This document shows positions 7,249 to 15,293 of a DNA stretch of 15,831 nt, in pieces; the stretch's first letter is position 1, and the number at the start of each line of letters is the position of its first letter. The translations under genes and the position numbers were made by a program. The notes under the pieces were generated by a model that made no database searches, had not been told where the DNA came from, and saw only the letters and a list, made by a program, of their open reading frames with translations. Location of the stretch: assembly GCA_964426545.1 (NCBI GenBank), contig CAYRQP010000028.1:1-15831 (forward strand), given 5' to 3'. The DNA comes from CAYRQP01 sp964426545 (lineage in GTDB: Bacteria > Fermentibacterota > Fermentibacteria > Fermentibacterales > JCC-6).

Positions 7249-8130
7249 ATGGACAGTGTTCACAACCTTTTCAAGCGTGTAAAACGAATAGAAATACATA
7301 CCCGCAAGTTGGTGGACCAGCTTGTTGGCGGTGACTACAGCTCAATTTTCCGCGGACAGGGTGTGGAATTCGCAGAACTCCGTCCATACACTGAAGGTGA
7401 TGATGTAAAGAACATCGACTGGAAGGTTTATGCCCGGACAAAAGAACCTTTTGTAAAGGTATTCCGGGAAGAGCGGGAACTTCAGGTAATACTCCTTGTC
7501 GATATTTCCGGGAGTTTGAATTTTGGATCCGTAAATCTCACCAAAGCAGAAAGAGCTGCTGAAGTTGCAGCTGTGATGGCATTATCGGCAGCGAGGAGCA
7601 ATGACAGAGTAGGAATGATCACTTTTTCGGACGAAGTACATGATTATGTCCCGCCGGAGAAGGGAAGAACACATGCACTCGGACTTGTGCGAAGGATCCT
7701 TGAGCTCCCTGATACGCATGCTCCTGCAGATATCGATGGTGCCCTGCGTTTTGCGGGGAGAGTACTTAACAGAAGTGCTCTCATCTTCCTCATGAGCGAT
7801 TTTCATTTCCCGAAAAGCAAACTCCTCAGACCAATGGTAATGAAATACGATGTAGTAGGAATTCATGTATTTGACCCCAGAGAACTGCATGTACCGCCGG
7901 TCGGCTGGGTACGCTTTCTTAACCCGGAATCAGGAATTGAACAGGTAGTGAATACAAGTTCGAAAAGATGGAGGCGAAAATTCGCAGAGCGCGTGAAGGA
8001 AGAACGTATCAACAGAGAAGAACTATGCAGGAAGAACAGACTCGATATCGTCAGCATATCGACTGCCGATGACATTGTACTCCCGCTTCGTCGGTTCTTC
8101 GAAATGCGGAAAAGACGGAAAAAACGCTGA
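7249..8130 (+). CDS. DUF58 / vWA-like protein partnered with MoxR
   Basis: Soluble cytoplasmic protein of the DUF58 family, nearly always encoded next to MoxR. The family core is clear at about 34-80 (RGQGVEFAELRPYTEGDD, then IDWKVYART and FREERELQV). A vWA-like fold follows with MIDAS motif DISGS (85-89), and Asp184 in LMSDF is a probable further metal-site residue. There is no signal peptide or membrane helix, and the end is strongly basic (MRKRRKKR). The 293-residue length is normal. The ribosome site is weak, so coupling to moxR is likely. Its TGA overlaps the next ATG by one base (TGATG). Its binding partner and role remain inferred from the operon. Confidence 0.93.
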   Translation: MDSVHNLFKRVKRIEIHTRKLVDQLVGGDYSSIFRGQGVEFAELRPYTEGDDVKNIDWKVYARTKEPFVKVFREERELQVILLVDISGSLNFGSVNLTKAERAAEVAAVMALSAARSNDRVGMITFSDEVHDYVPPEKGRTHALGLVRRILELPDTHAPADIDGALRFAGRVLNRSALIFLMSDFHFPKSKLLRPMVMKYDVVGIHVFDPRELHVPPVGWVRFLNPESGIEQVVNTSSKRWRRKFAERVKEERINREELCRKNRLDIVSISTADDIVLPLRRFFEMRKRRKKR

Positions 8131-8972
8131 TGATACTCATATTTTTGTGCATTAGTCTTCTCGCAGTTGTTCATCCCGTTGAATGCAGACTTGGACAGGC
8201 AGTTGAAATAGTCTATTCCATACCTGATGGATGGTCAGCAGAAAAGATGGCATCATCACCTGATTGGGAGATAGTCCGGCAGAAGAATGATACACTAACC
8301 TTGATACCCCTTGCATTGGATACGATATACCTGCCTGAAATGGCGTGCTTCGATGATACGATGAGTATGATAGTGAAGCCACCGCTGCTGATTGTTACAA
8401 GAACAATGCCTGATACGACCTGGAATATAACGATGTTCCCGGTACCTCTGGAGATGAATGTTCCTCCTGGGTTCCCGGAAGATTATCTTCATCGGCTTGA
8501 ATTCTGGAATGAATGGGGACCAGCGCCCGGAAGAAACAATCTACTCCTCATCGGTGGTGGAGTTCTCATTATTGCTATTGCTTTGGCCGCGTATTTCATA
8601 TTCAGGAAAAGACGAAAAGGCATACTTGATGACGACGATAAACCACAGATTACTCTGGTGGAAAAAGCCCAAAAACTATTGACTTCTCCGAATTATGCAA
8701 GCGGCAACTGGACTGAACTTTACAGGGAGATAGAAGAGGTGCTCCGTGAGATCACAGCCGGCAGATTCTCAATCTTCAACACAGCCCTTACTATTTATCA
8801 GTTGAAGCGTGAACTGGGCAAGACAAAGAATGGGAAGAAGTTCCTGAAGGAAGCGGATGAGATTCTGCGGGAGATACAACTGCAGCGTTACGCATCCTGG
8901 GGAAGTTCGAGATTGAGATCTGAGCGATTCATCAGAATGCTTGCGTCACTTGCTGAGAAGATACGAAAATGA
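8130..8972 (+). CDS. Single-pass membrane protein between DUF58 and BatA, BatD-like layout
   Basis: Function unknown. Many bat operons carry an uncharacterised membrane protein at this position. A signal peptide covers about 1-19 (hydrophobic core 2-14, VEC at 17-19). A periplasmic part spans about 20-135. One membrane helix (137-159) is followed by the stop-transfer RKRRKG and four aspartates, then a helical cytoplasmic tail of about 110 residues. The tail (about 196-280) contains REIEEVLREI, FSIFNTAL and a final amphipathic helix. Its spacing of hydrophobic positions resembles the tail of BatD in this operon. The start overlaps the DUF58 stop (TGATG) and the stop overlaps batA (ATGA). If the cysteine at 19 is a lipobox, the protein could instead be a lipoprotein, but the residues after it do not favour that. 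Confidence 0.8.
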   Translation: MILIFLCISLLAVVHPVECRLGQAVEIVYSIPDGWSAEKMASSPDWEIVRQKNDTLTLIPLALDTIYLPEMACFDDTMSMIVKPPLLIVTRTMPDTTWNITMFPVPLEMNVPPGFPEDYLHRLEFWNEWGPAPGRNNLLLIGGGVLIIAIALAAYFIFRKRRKGILDDDDKPQITLVEKAQKLLTSPNYASGNWTELYREIEEVLREITAGRFSIFNTALTIYQLKRELGKTKNGKKFLKEADEILREIQLQRYASWGSSRLRSERFIRMLASLAEKIRK

Positions 8973-9910
8973 CGAGATTTACTCTATGGTATGTGATTCC
9001 ATTCCTTCCACTCCTGCTTATCCTGTACAAAGCCCTGCCCGGATGGCGGAAAGGTGTATCACAGCCATTCAGCGGGCCGTTCCGGGGAGCCTATGAGAGT
9101 TCAGAACTGATTAGAGTATTCCCGTCAATTTTCATCTGGTGCGGTATGTTTTTTCTTTTCATCGCACTTGCCCGTCCGCAGAGCGGTTTTGAAAGACTTC
9201 CCAACGGAGTGGAGGGGATCGATATCGTAATAGCCCTCGATGTATCGACCAGCATGCTTGAAGAGGACTATGACCCCAACCGGCTTGAAGCGGCTAAAGA
9301 AGCGGCACTTAAATTCATCGAAGGCCGCAGTAATGACAGGATAGGTTTAGTTATTTATGCTTCGCAGCCAAGATATATCTGTCCGCCCACATTCGATCAC
9401 AGCACTTTGGAACGGTACATCAGAAATGCAAAACTGGGTGATATTCCGGATGGGACGGCAATCGGGGCAGGACTGGCTTCAGCGGCATCCGGACTGGAAT
9501 ATTCTCGGAGTGAACGAAGAGTGATAGTACTCATATCAGACGGGAAAGAAGCATCGGGACAGATGGACCCCCGAACGGTAGCGCAGGCGGTAAATACTAT
9601 TCATGGAGACAGCCTGAAACTGTATACAGTGGCAATTGGTACTGAATCATCAAGACAGGGTTTCGGGGTAGATAAGGAGATACTGTCAGTCATCGCTGAG
9701 ATAAACGGGGGAAGGCTATTCAGTGTGGAGTCAGTCGATGACATGGCCGATGTATATGCTTCGATAGACTCACTGGAAGCATCGACTCTGCCCCCTGAAG
9801 GTTTGTTTGTCTATCGGGACATGTATTTTCGTTATTTACTTATAGGTTCTATTCTGCTCTTCCTCGGCTTGCTGCTCAAGTGGAGCGTCGGGAAGGCAGC
9901 AGGTGACTGA
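8969..9910 (+). CDS. batA: BatA-type membrane vWA protein
   Basis: Membrane-anchored von Willebrand A protein of the Bat complex. It has two N-terminal membrane helices (about 5-22 and 50-68), a vWA domain (about 84-275) and one C-terminal helix (about 287-304). The MIDAS site is complete: DVSTS (91-95), Thr163 in DGTAIG and Asp191 in SDGKE. The 313-residue length is usual for BatA. The vWA domain follows the typical LARPQ motif (67-71). The start shares ATGA with the preceding stop, and the stop shares TGATG with batB. The name follows order and architecture; BatA and BatB are paralogues and the assignment relies on position. Confidence 0.92.
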   Translation: MTRFTLWYVIPFLPLLLILYKALPGWRKGVSQPFSGPFRGAYESSELIRVFPSIFIWCGMFFLFIALARPQSGFERLPNGVEGIDIVIALDVSTSMLEEDYDPNRLEAAKEAALKFIEGRSNDRIGLVIYASQPRYICPPTFDHSTLERYIRNAKLGDIPDGTAIGAGLASAASGLEYSRSERRVIVLISDGKEASGQMDPRTVAQAVNTIHGDSLKLYTVAIGTESSRQGFGVDKEILSVIAEINGGRLFSVESVDDMADVYASIDSLEASTLPPEGLFVYRDMYFRYLLIGSILLFLGLLLKWSVGKAAGD

Positions 9911-10896
9911 TGACTTTTGACAGACCGTATCTACTCATTCTTTTTGCACTCATACCGCTCTACTGGCTGTTCAGAGTTAAGTTCAGACAGATAGAACTCA
10001 AGAAGCTCAGGACCTTTGTGAGACCTGTCCTGTGGGAAAAAGTCGGAATAACCCAGCCCCCTTCGAGGTTATTGTCGAGGGCACTGTGGACCTGCGGGTT
10101 GATTCTACTCGTATTCGCACTCAGCGATCCCAGATGGGAAACAGAACAGGCACTTGTTTCCTCAGGTGGAAGAAATCTTGTAATTGCACTCGATGTGTCC
10201 CAATCGATGGCTTCACAGGATGAAATTCCATCCAGGCTGGGACGGGCTGTGATTGAGATAAGGAAGATAGCCCTGGAATTCGAGAACACCAGAATCGCCC
10301 TGATTCTCTTTTCAGGAAGTTCGAGGCTTGCAGTCCCGCTTACTCTCGACCGTGAGTACATCTATTCGAGACTTCCATTTCAAGCCGGAATGACAACTGA
10401 CCTTAGAAGTGGTACACGATTGTCAGATGTTGTAGAGATGATGGCAACGACACTTCCGGATATGGACCTCGAAGCATCACTCGGGATAATATTCAGTGAC
10501 GGCGGATTTCAGGATTATTCTGTCAGCCGTGCAACCGATGCAGCCGTTCAGAATGGAATGCGCATAATAACAGTGGGTATGGGCAGCCCTTTGGAAGTTC
10601 CGGTCCCTGACCCGAGCGGAAATCTCATTGTCGATGCTAAAGGTGACACGGTTCGAACAACACTGAATTCTGAACCGTTGATTCAGCTTGCTGAAGGTAC
10701 AGACGGCGTATATATGCGCCTGTCACAAACAGAAGATGTTCCGGCAACCATTGAATCTTACCTTGATTTGCTATCTTTACACAATTCCGATCTGACAGCA
10801 GGAGGTGCAACTGCCGGTAGGAAATACCAGTGGTTTATCGGGGGTGCATTGCTGCTTTTCGGTGCAGCCCTTATTCTGGAGAAGAGGAGACTGTAA
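9910..10896 (+). CDS. batB: BatB-type membrane vWA protein
   Basis: Second membrane vWA protein of the operon, paralogous to BatA. Helices lie at about 4-21, 56-72 and 307-323. The vWA domain (about 88-280) carries MIDAS residues DVSQS (95-99) and Asp207 in FSDGG. The usual GT(D/A)IG loop is replaced by a less typical TTDLRSGTRLSD stretch (162-173), so the threonine ligand cannot be placed with certainty. AGGTGA at 9901-9906 is a good ribosome site 3 nt before the ATG. The TGA of batA overlaps the start. The C-terminal helix ends in a short basic tail (EKRRL). The 328-residue length is normal. Confidence 0.91.
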   Translation: MTFDRPYLLILFALIPLYWLFRVKFRQIELKKLRTFVRPVLWEKVGITQPPSRLLSRALWTCGLILLVFALSDPRWETEQALVSSGGRNLVIALDVSQSMASQDEIPSRLGRAVIEIRKIALEFENTRIALILFSGSSRLAVPLTLDREYIYSRLPFQAGMTTDLRSGTRLSDVVEMMATTLPDMDLEASLGIIFSDGGFQDYSVSRATDAAVQNGMRIITVGMGSPLEVPVPDPSGNLIVDAKGDTVRTTLNSEPLIQLAEGTDGVYMRLSQTEDVPATIESYLDLLSLHNSDLTAGGATAGRKYQWFIGGALLLFGAALILEKRRL

Positions 10897-11636
10897 TGAT
10901 TTCCGCAATAATCATAACTATATCTTTATTGTCATCGATTACCGCACCTGCAGAACTGGCTTCCGAAATCTATATACTGATGGAAGATAGAAATTACGAA
11001 GAAGCACTACCGTTGATAACAGAACTATATACAAGAATGCCGCACAATGAAGAAATACTCTACAATTATTCTGCTGTTCTTCTTGCTGCCGGAGAGTTCG
11101 GATTGGCTGATTCACTCCTGGAAGAGAGGGGATTCACAGATATCGATACACTGGATATTGCATCTGCACGAACCACGGTATCACTTGCTAATGGAATAAT
11201 GACCGATGACTATTGTTCTGTCGAAAGCGTGTCAGAAGAACTGAAGGACATGGTCATCTCAGGTGAACATCAGGCTTGCGACATACACAACCTCGAAGCT
11301 GCACTGAACTGGCTGAATAATCACGAATCCCCTGAGGACAGTCAGTCTCAGGATGACGAAGACAGTGAACAGAATGACAGCAGTGATGACTCGGATGAGA
11401 ATGAAAACCAATCGGATGAAAGTGAAGATGAGCAGGATGATAGCGACTCCCAACCGGATGAAGAGGATACACAGCAGCAGGAAGACGAACAATCTGAACA
11501 AGATCGTCAGTCACCGCCATCGATGGATGAAATGACACCGGAGCAGGCACAGGCAATACTCGACATGCTGAGCGAACCTGCTAATGAGGATGAAGAGACA
11601 GATGATGCGGGTGTACTCGGGGCAGGTGATATATAG
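10896..11636 (+). CDS. batC: BatC-type TPR protein with acidic linker (start at 10896)
   Basis: Likely periplasmic TPR protein of the Bat complex. I place the start at ATG 10896, which overlaps the batB stop (TAATG), has AGAGGAG at 10883-10889 and begins a hydrophobic signal-like segment (MISAIIITISLLSSITAPA). An upstream in-frame ATG at 10830 would lie inside batB and bury the signal. The 246-residue product has TPR-like helices at about 20-80 (NYEEALPLI, NEEILYNYSAVLL), a mixed region to 140, then a very acidic low-complexity linker (about 145-206) rich in Asp, Glu, Ser and Gln. A short conserved-looking C-terminal helix follows (MTPEQAQAILDMLSE, 213-227), which matches the usual BatC end. 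The signal peptide lacks an N-terminal charge. Confidence 0.85.
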   Translation: MISAIIITISLLSSITAPAELASEIYILMEDRNYEEALPLITELYTRMPHNEEILYNYSAVLLAAGEFGLADSLLEERGFTDIDTLDIASARTTVSLANGIMTDDYCSVESVSEELKDMVISGEHQACDIHNLEAALNWLNNHESPEDSQSQDDEDSEQNDSSDDSDENENQSDESEDEQDDSDSQPDEEDTQQQEDEQSEQDRQSPPSMDEMTPEQAQAILDMLSEPANEDEETDDAGVLGAGDI

Positions 11637-13189
11637 TGCAGGTGTTGATGCTCTTTCTTGCGCTATCCGGAAATCTGTCACACGACTTTACTGTGACAAT
11701 GCCTGATACGGTCTTGGTTAATCAGATGTTTCAGGTGCAGGTAACCTATAGCGGAACAACAGGAATATCATTCAATTGCATTCCGGAATACTATTCTCCG
11801 GAACTTCGCTACAGCGGAACCTCAACTTCGAGTTCTTACAGGAGCATAAGTACTCCATCAGGCAGACAGGTATCAACCGAAGTGACCGTATCTCTCTCAT
11901 TCAGTTCGAGTCTCCCCGGGACATATACCATCGGACCGATACTGCTTTCAGGCACCGGTCTCGGTAATGAGAGAATCCCTGCGGAAGAAGTTGTCATCGC
12001 GGAGAATCCCGCGAGCCACAACAATTCAGCGGTTACTCAGGCGCCGCTTGATGCTGACTACTGGATAGAAGTCGATTACGATACCGACGGGTCGCTTTAT
12101 CCGGATATGTCATTTACAGCAGCCTATTATCTCTGTTCGAGATATCAGAACATCGATCTGCAGGCAAACAAGATGACGCCATCGGAGTATTTGAGTGAAA
12201 CAGTTGTCGACCAGGCTGAGTATCTTGAATTCAGGAGAGTCCCGAAAAGTTATTTCCGGGCTGACATTGTAACCGTGGAATTTACGACGCTGTTTCCCTG
12301 TACCGTATCACTTCCGCGTATGGAAACAACCATCGCCCGGAGGTCTATCTATTCAACCAATAAACCGGTTGAGATTATTTCACCGGAGATCAATCTGCCG
12401 GTGTATCCGTTTCCGGACGAAGGGATGCCTGAGAACTTCACAGGAATAGGTGACAGCATATCTTTCAATATTGACCGGTTATTCGGGAGTTTCAGCACTG
12501 CCGGAGAGATAAGTATGAGACTTTATATAACAGGTCCGGGTGCTGAAAAAGTAGATGACATTCCGGAATTGACCCTATTCGGTCCTGCTGAACTATCGTA
12601 CAGTGATAGACGTGATAGCGGCGGCATCATCTACTGGGATATTGTGATACATCCTGATGACAGTGGAAGCGTGACAATAGGACTGGACAGCGTGGCTTGG
12701 TTCGATAGAGAAAATTACAGGTATCGACAGGCATTGATACCCGCTTGTACTCTTGCTGTGCGAGCGCCAATCGCATTGACCGACTCACCTGTTCTGCCAA
12801 CTCAATGGGAAGAAGAACTCCCCGTTGTCTTCTGGATTGTTTTGTCGTTACTGATTCTCATGTTAATTCCCGTATCAGTATTCATTGTCAAAAGACGAAA
12901 GGGCAGGGGGGGAGCGCTTGAAAGTGCATCAGACCCGGAGGAACTGCTGACAGCCATGGAAATGAGTATCACAGAGTTCTTTTTCGGAAAATCGTGCTGG
13001 ATAGGTTATGATGAACTTGATGAACTTCTCTCGGACAGAAATGTCGACAGACTACTCACCCGGAGAATCCTCCGACACTGGAAAAACCTCGAACTGCTGC
13101 TTTCACGAAATGTAACAGACGAAGAAACAACCCGCCTTCGACAGAAAACAATCGACCTGCTTTCCGAACTTAAAATAGGGACACCATAG
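11636..13189 (+). CDS. batD: BatD-type exported beta-rich protein with one membrane anchor
   Basis: Largest Bat protein. Order of parts: a short signal peptide (about 1-14), a long beta-rich periplasmic part (15-390) beginning with the family-typical TVTMPDTVLVNQMFQVQV, one membrane helix (396-418) with a KRRKGR stop-transfer, and a helical cytoplasmic tail to 517. The start is GTG at 11636, sharing a base with the batC stop (TAGTG); AGGTGA at 11624-11629 supports it. An alternative ATG at 11648 would shorten the signal by four residues. The final codons and the TAG stop lie inside a palindrome (13176-13224), so the last residues IGTP may have been supplied by an inserted repeat. No batE follows. 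Confidence 0.9.
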   Translation: MQVLMLFLALSGNLSHDFTVTMPDTVLVNQMFQVQVTYSGTTGISFNCIPEYYSPELRYSGTSTSSSYRSISTPSGRQVSTEVTVSLSFSSSLPGTYTIGPILLSGTGLGNERIPAEEVVIAENPASHNNSAVTQAPLDADYWIEVDYDTDGSLYPDMSFTAAYYLCSRYQNIDLQANKMTPSEYLSETVVDQAEYLEFRRVPKSYFRADIVTVEFTTLFPCTVSLPRMETTIARRSIYSTNKPVEIISPEINLPVYPFPDEGMPENFTGIGDSISFNIDRLFGSFSTAGEISMRLYITGPGAEKVDDIPELTLFGPAELSYSDRRDSGGIIYWDIVIHPDDSGSVTIGLDSVAWFDRENYRYRQALIPACTLAVRAPIALTDSPVLPTQWEEELPVVFWIVLSLLILMLIPVSVFIVKRRKGRGGALESASDPEELLTAMEMSITEFFFGKSCWIGYDELDELLSDRNVDRLLTRRILRHWKNLELLLSRNVTDEETTRLRQKTIDLLSELKIGTP

Positions 13190-13224
13190 AATAGCCGCCT
13201 GTCACCATTTCTATGGTGTCCCTA
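13176..13224 (+). terminator. Palindrome containing the batD stop codon
   Basis: Left arm 13176-13191 (TAGGGACACCATAGAA) and right arm 13209-13224 are a perfect 16-bp inverted repeat around a 17-nt loop. The TAG stop of batD is part of the left arm. No T-run follows, so it is at best an atypical terminator. The loop contains CACCAT (13203-13208), which can also pair with ATGGTG of the right arm (13213-13218) around a 4-nt loop, giving a second, exclusive fold. Its GGGACAC/GTGTCCC core links it to the element before moxR. Confidence 0.75.
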
Positions 13225-13240
13225 ATTATCGCTCCATCTC

Positions 13241-13269
13241 TTTTCAAGTGTTCACTAATACAGTATTGT
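13241..13269 (+). promoter_or_regulatory. Possible promoter of the symporter gene
   Basis: TTTTCA (13241-13246) and TATTGT (13264-13269) are separated by 17 bp; each matches four of six consensus bases. The position, 24 bp before the symporter ATG, and the preceding palindrome fit a new transcription unit, but the boxes alone are weak. Confidence 0.35.
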
Positions 13270-13292
13270 AGTTACTTACAACAGGGGGGGAA

Positions 13293-14726
13293 ATGCTGGC
13301 GAATTACATTGCTGTAGGCGCTTATGCCGCACTGATCATTACAATAGGGGTAGTGGGGTTACGGAGAACACGCTCGTATAACGATTTTCTTCTTGGGGGC
13401 GGGCAAGTCGGGCCCTGGATGACTGCATTCTCCTATGGTACGGCTTACTTTTCAGCGGTGTTATTTATTGGTTTTGCAGGTAAACTCGGCTGGAACTTTG
13501 GATTTTCAGCTCTCTGGATAGCACTGGGAAATACACTGATAGGTGTTCTCGGAGTTTGGCTATTGTTAGGGAACAAGATCAAGGTAGAGACGGCAGTTCT
13601 AAATGTAAAGACAATGCCTGAATACCTGCAGGTACGCTATAACAGCCCTTTCCTGAAGGGTTTCACTGCAATAGCCATCTTCGTTTTCTTTATTCCATAT
13701 ACAGCTGCTGTTTTCATGGGTTTGAGTTATCTTTTCGAAACATCTTTTCAACTGCAGTACAACTATGTACTGATCTTCATGGGGGTCTTTACCGGGCTCT
13801 ATATGATAATGGGCGGGTATAAGTCCATGGCGATGATAGATGTGATATTTGGTATCATAATGACCATCGGTGTGATTATTCTCCTCTGGTTCACGATGCA
13901 CAGGGGGGGAGGGCTTACAAATATTACAGCAAGTCTAAGAGAAATCGAACCGAAACTCGTCGCAGGTGTTGGCCCACCCGGAATAATACCATTGCTATCC
14001 CTGATATTCCTTACCAGCATAGCTCCCTTTGCAATGCCACAACTGGTGCAGAAATTCTATGCAATCAAGGATAAGAGATCTGTTAAGATCGGGATGATAG
14101 CCTCGACGGTGTTTGCACTGCTTGTGACAGGAACAGCTTATTTCACAGGCGCACTTACAAGGATACTTCTTAACCCCGGTAATGCACCTCAAGCATTCGA
14201 GGATGGAAGTCCTATCTATGATGCCCTGATGCCGGAAATACTCATAGAAGTGATACCTGAAGCACTTACGATTGTAATACTTCTGCTGATACTGTCAGCA
14301 TCGATGTCTACACTGGCAGCGCTTGTTCTTATTTCGAGTTCGACAGTGACAAAGGACTTCTATCACGGATTCATTAACAAGAATGCTTCTGACAAACAGC
14401 TGACCAGTTTAGGACGCTTGGCAAGCGGATTTTTCATTATACTGTCGATGATACTCGCCTGGCTGAAACCTGCAGTCATTGTCACGATTCTCTCGATTTC
14501 ATGGGGTGCGATTGCATCTGTGTTCCTGGGACCCTTCATCTGGGGACTGTTCTCGAAGATGGTTTCCAAGGGAAGTGCGATTGCTGCATCTGTACTTGGT
14601 CTAACAGTGTGTATTGCCCTCTCATTCATCTGGGGAAAACGAATGATTCCTCAGGCAGCATCGGTCGGGATGATAGTTTCATTGGTGATTCCTGCATTCG
14701 GACAACTTTTCCGGAGCAACGACTGA
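13293..14726 (+). CDS. Sodium:solute symporter (SSS family)
   Basis: Inner-membrane Na+-coupled transporter of the SSS/SLC5 family; the substrate cannot be told. The 477 residues hold about 13 hydrophobic helices and only a short C-terminal end. Family features are the early SYNDFLLGGGQ segment after helix 1, TAFSYGTAYFSAVLFIGFAG (44-63) for helix 2, MPEYLQVRYNS (108-118), GGYKSMAMIDVIFG (174-187), a MPQLVQKFYAIKD segment (248-260), and a serine-rich helix LSASMSTLAALVLISSS (334-350) followed by TVTKDFY, where Na+-site serines lie in characterised members. An AGGGGGGG ribosome site (13283-13290) fixes the start. It stands alone after the bat operon with no metabolic gene beside it. Confidence 0.92.
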   Translation: MLANYIAVGAYAALIITIGVVGLRRTRSYNDFLLGGGQVGPWMTAFSYGTAYFSAVLFIGFAGKLGWNFGFSALWIALGNTLIGVLGVWLLLGNKIKVETAVLNVKTMPEYLQVRYNSPFLKGFTAIAIFVFFIPYTAAVFMGLSYLFETSFQLQYNYVLIFMGVFTGLYMIMGGYKSMAMIDVIFGIIMTIGVIILLWFTMHRGGGLTNITASLREIEPKLVAGVGPPGIIPLLSLIFLTSIAPFAMPQLVQKFYAIKDKRSVKIGMIASTVFALLVTGTAYFTGALTRILLNPGNAPQAFEDGSPIYDALMPEILIEVIPEALTIVILLLILSASMSTLAALVLISSSTVTKDFYHGFINKNASDKQLTSLGRLASGFFIILSMILAWLKPAVIVTILSISWGAIASVFLGPFIWGLFSKMVSKGSAIAASVLGLTVCIALSFIWGKRMIPQAASVGMIVSLVIPAFGQLFRSND

Positions 14727-14831
14727 ATCAGGCATGGGATTACGCTACTTGACAACAATCGGTACTATATTAGTGTTTGAGTTGTTAGTATCGATTATAA
14801 ACAACAGATAAATGCATTTACTGATTGGAGT
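14727..14831. other. Spacer after the symporter gene
   Basis: No terminator hairpin and no gene are seen. A perfect -35-like TTGACA occurs at 14749-14754, but the hexamer at proper spacing (TAGTGT, 14771-14776) is poor, and the better TATATT (14766-14771) is only 11 bp away. It may be a decayed promoter of the pseudogene that follows. Confidence 0.35.
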
Positions 14832-15254
14832 ATGGTACGAAGTATCTTATTGTTATCCTTGCTATTTCAGTAACAATTCTAAGTGCAGATGTAGCACAAA
14901 GTGCACAGCATTATTATGACGCAGTAGCTGTCGATGACTTGATTGGTGGGTTGAACCGTCTAACAGTTACATAGTGCAGATTGCTTATGCAGACGGTATT
15001 GGAATGTGCTATGGCGTTACATTTCTGGATGACAGGTGGAATGCTACAGGCGAAGACTATGATGAGTTCAATGTAGCTGTATTGGCAGCGGAATAGTATC
15101 AAGTACTACCGATTGGAGTTCAGACTACCTAATAGTGATGTTTGGTGATTATGACATTCTGAAAGTACGCACTTCAGCCTGCAGATGGATCGTGGAGCAT
15201 CTGGATACTGTCAATTATGATGATTGGTTTTCCTCGAACGTAGTTGTGTACTGA
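14832..15254 (+). pseudogene. Frameshifted paralogue of the small secreted protein at 15294
   Basis: No single frame spans this stretch, but three overlapping frames read in order resemble the intact gene downstream. ATG 14832 gives a signal-like MVRSILLLSLLFQ and then stops. The frame through 14855-14974 continues with a hydrophobic segment and HYYDAVAVDD. The frame 14941-15096 gives DWWVEPSNSYIVQIAYADG and later EDYDEFNVA. The frame through 15111-15254 gives TDWSSDYLIVMFGDY, then RTSACRWIVEHL, ending at TGA. The last part aligns with TSWTSSYVFVMFEDY and STADARWAIQEGL of the intact protein. At least two, probably three, frame changes are needed (near 14855-14870, near 14939, and near 15075-15090). 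A decayed tandem duplicate is the simplest reading; sequencing error is possible. Confidence 0.65.
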
Positions 15255-15293
15255 ATCGGTAATGCTAAAGTAATCGGGATATCAGGGAGTAAA

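Noticed and set aside
8458..8682. 74-codon forward frame inside the membrane protein gene
   Set aside because: It lies wholly within the clear coding frame of 8130-8972 and has no recognisable features.
10830..10895. Upstream in-frame ATG for batC at 10830
   Set aside because: It would overlap batB by 67 bp and place 22 polar residues before the signal-like segment; ATG 10896 has a ribosome site and a TAATG junction.
11353..11535. Basic 60-codon forward frame and long reverse frames within batC
   Set aside because: They are shadows of the repetitive acidic-linker codons (GAT, GAA, AAT), which stay open in several frames.
6247..13189. MoxR/vWA cluster as a novel defence or ternary-type system
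   Set aside because: Gene order and domain layout match the known bat operon (MoxR, DUF58, BatA-D), with no nuclease, toxin or effector domain.
14972..15096. Separate small gene in the frame ending at 15096
   Set aside because: The frame begins without a ribosome site and its sequence fits between the other two frames of the broken paralogue, so a pseudogene explains it better.
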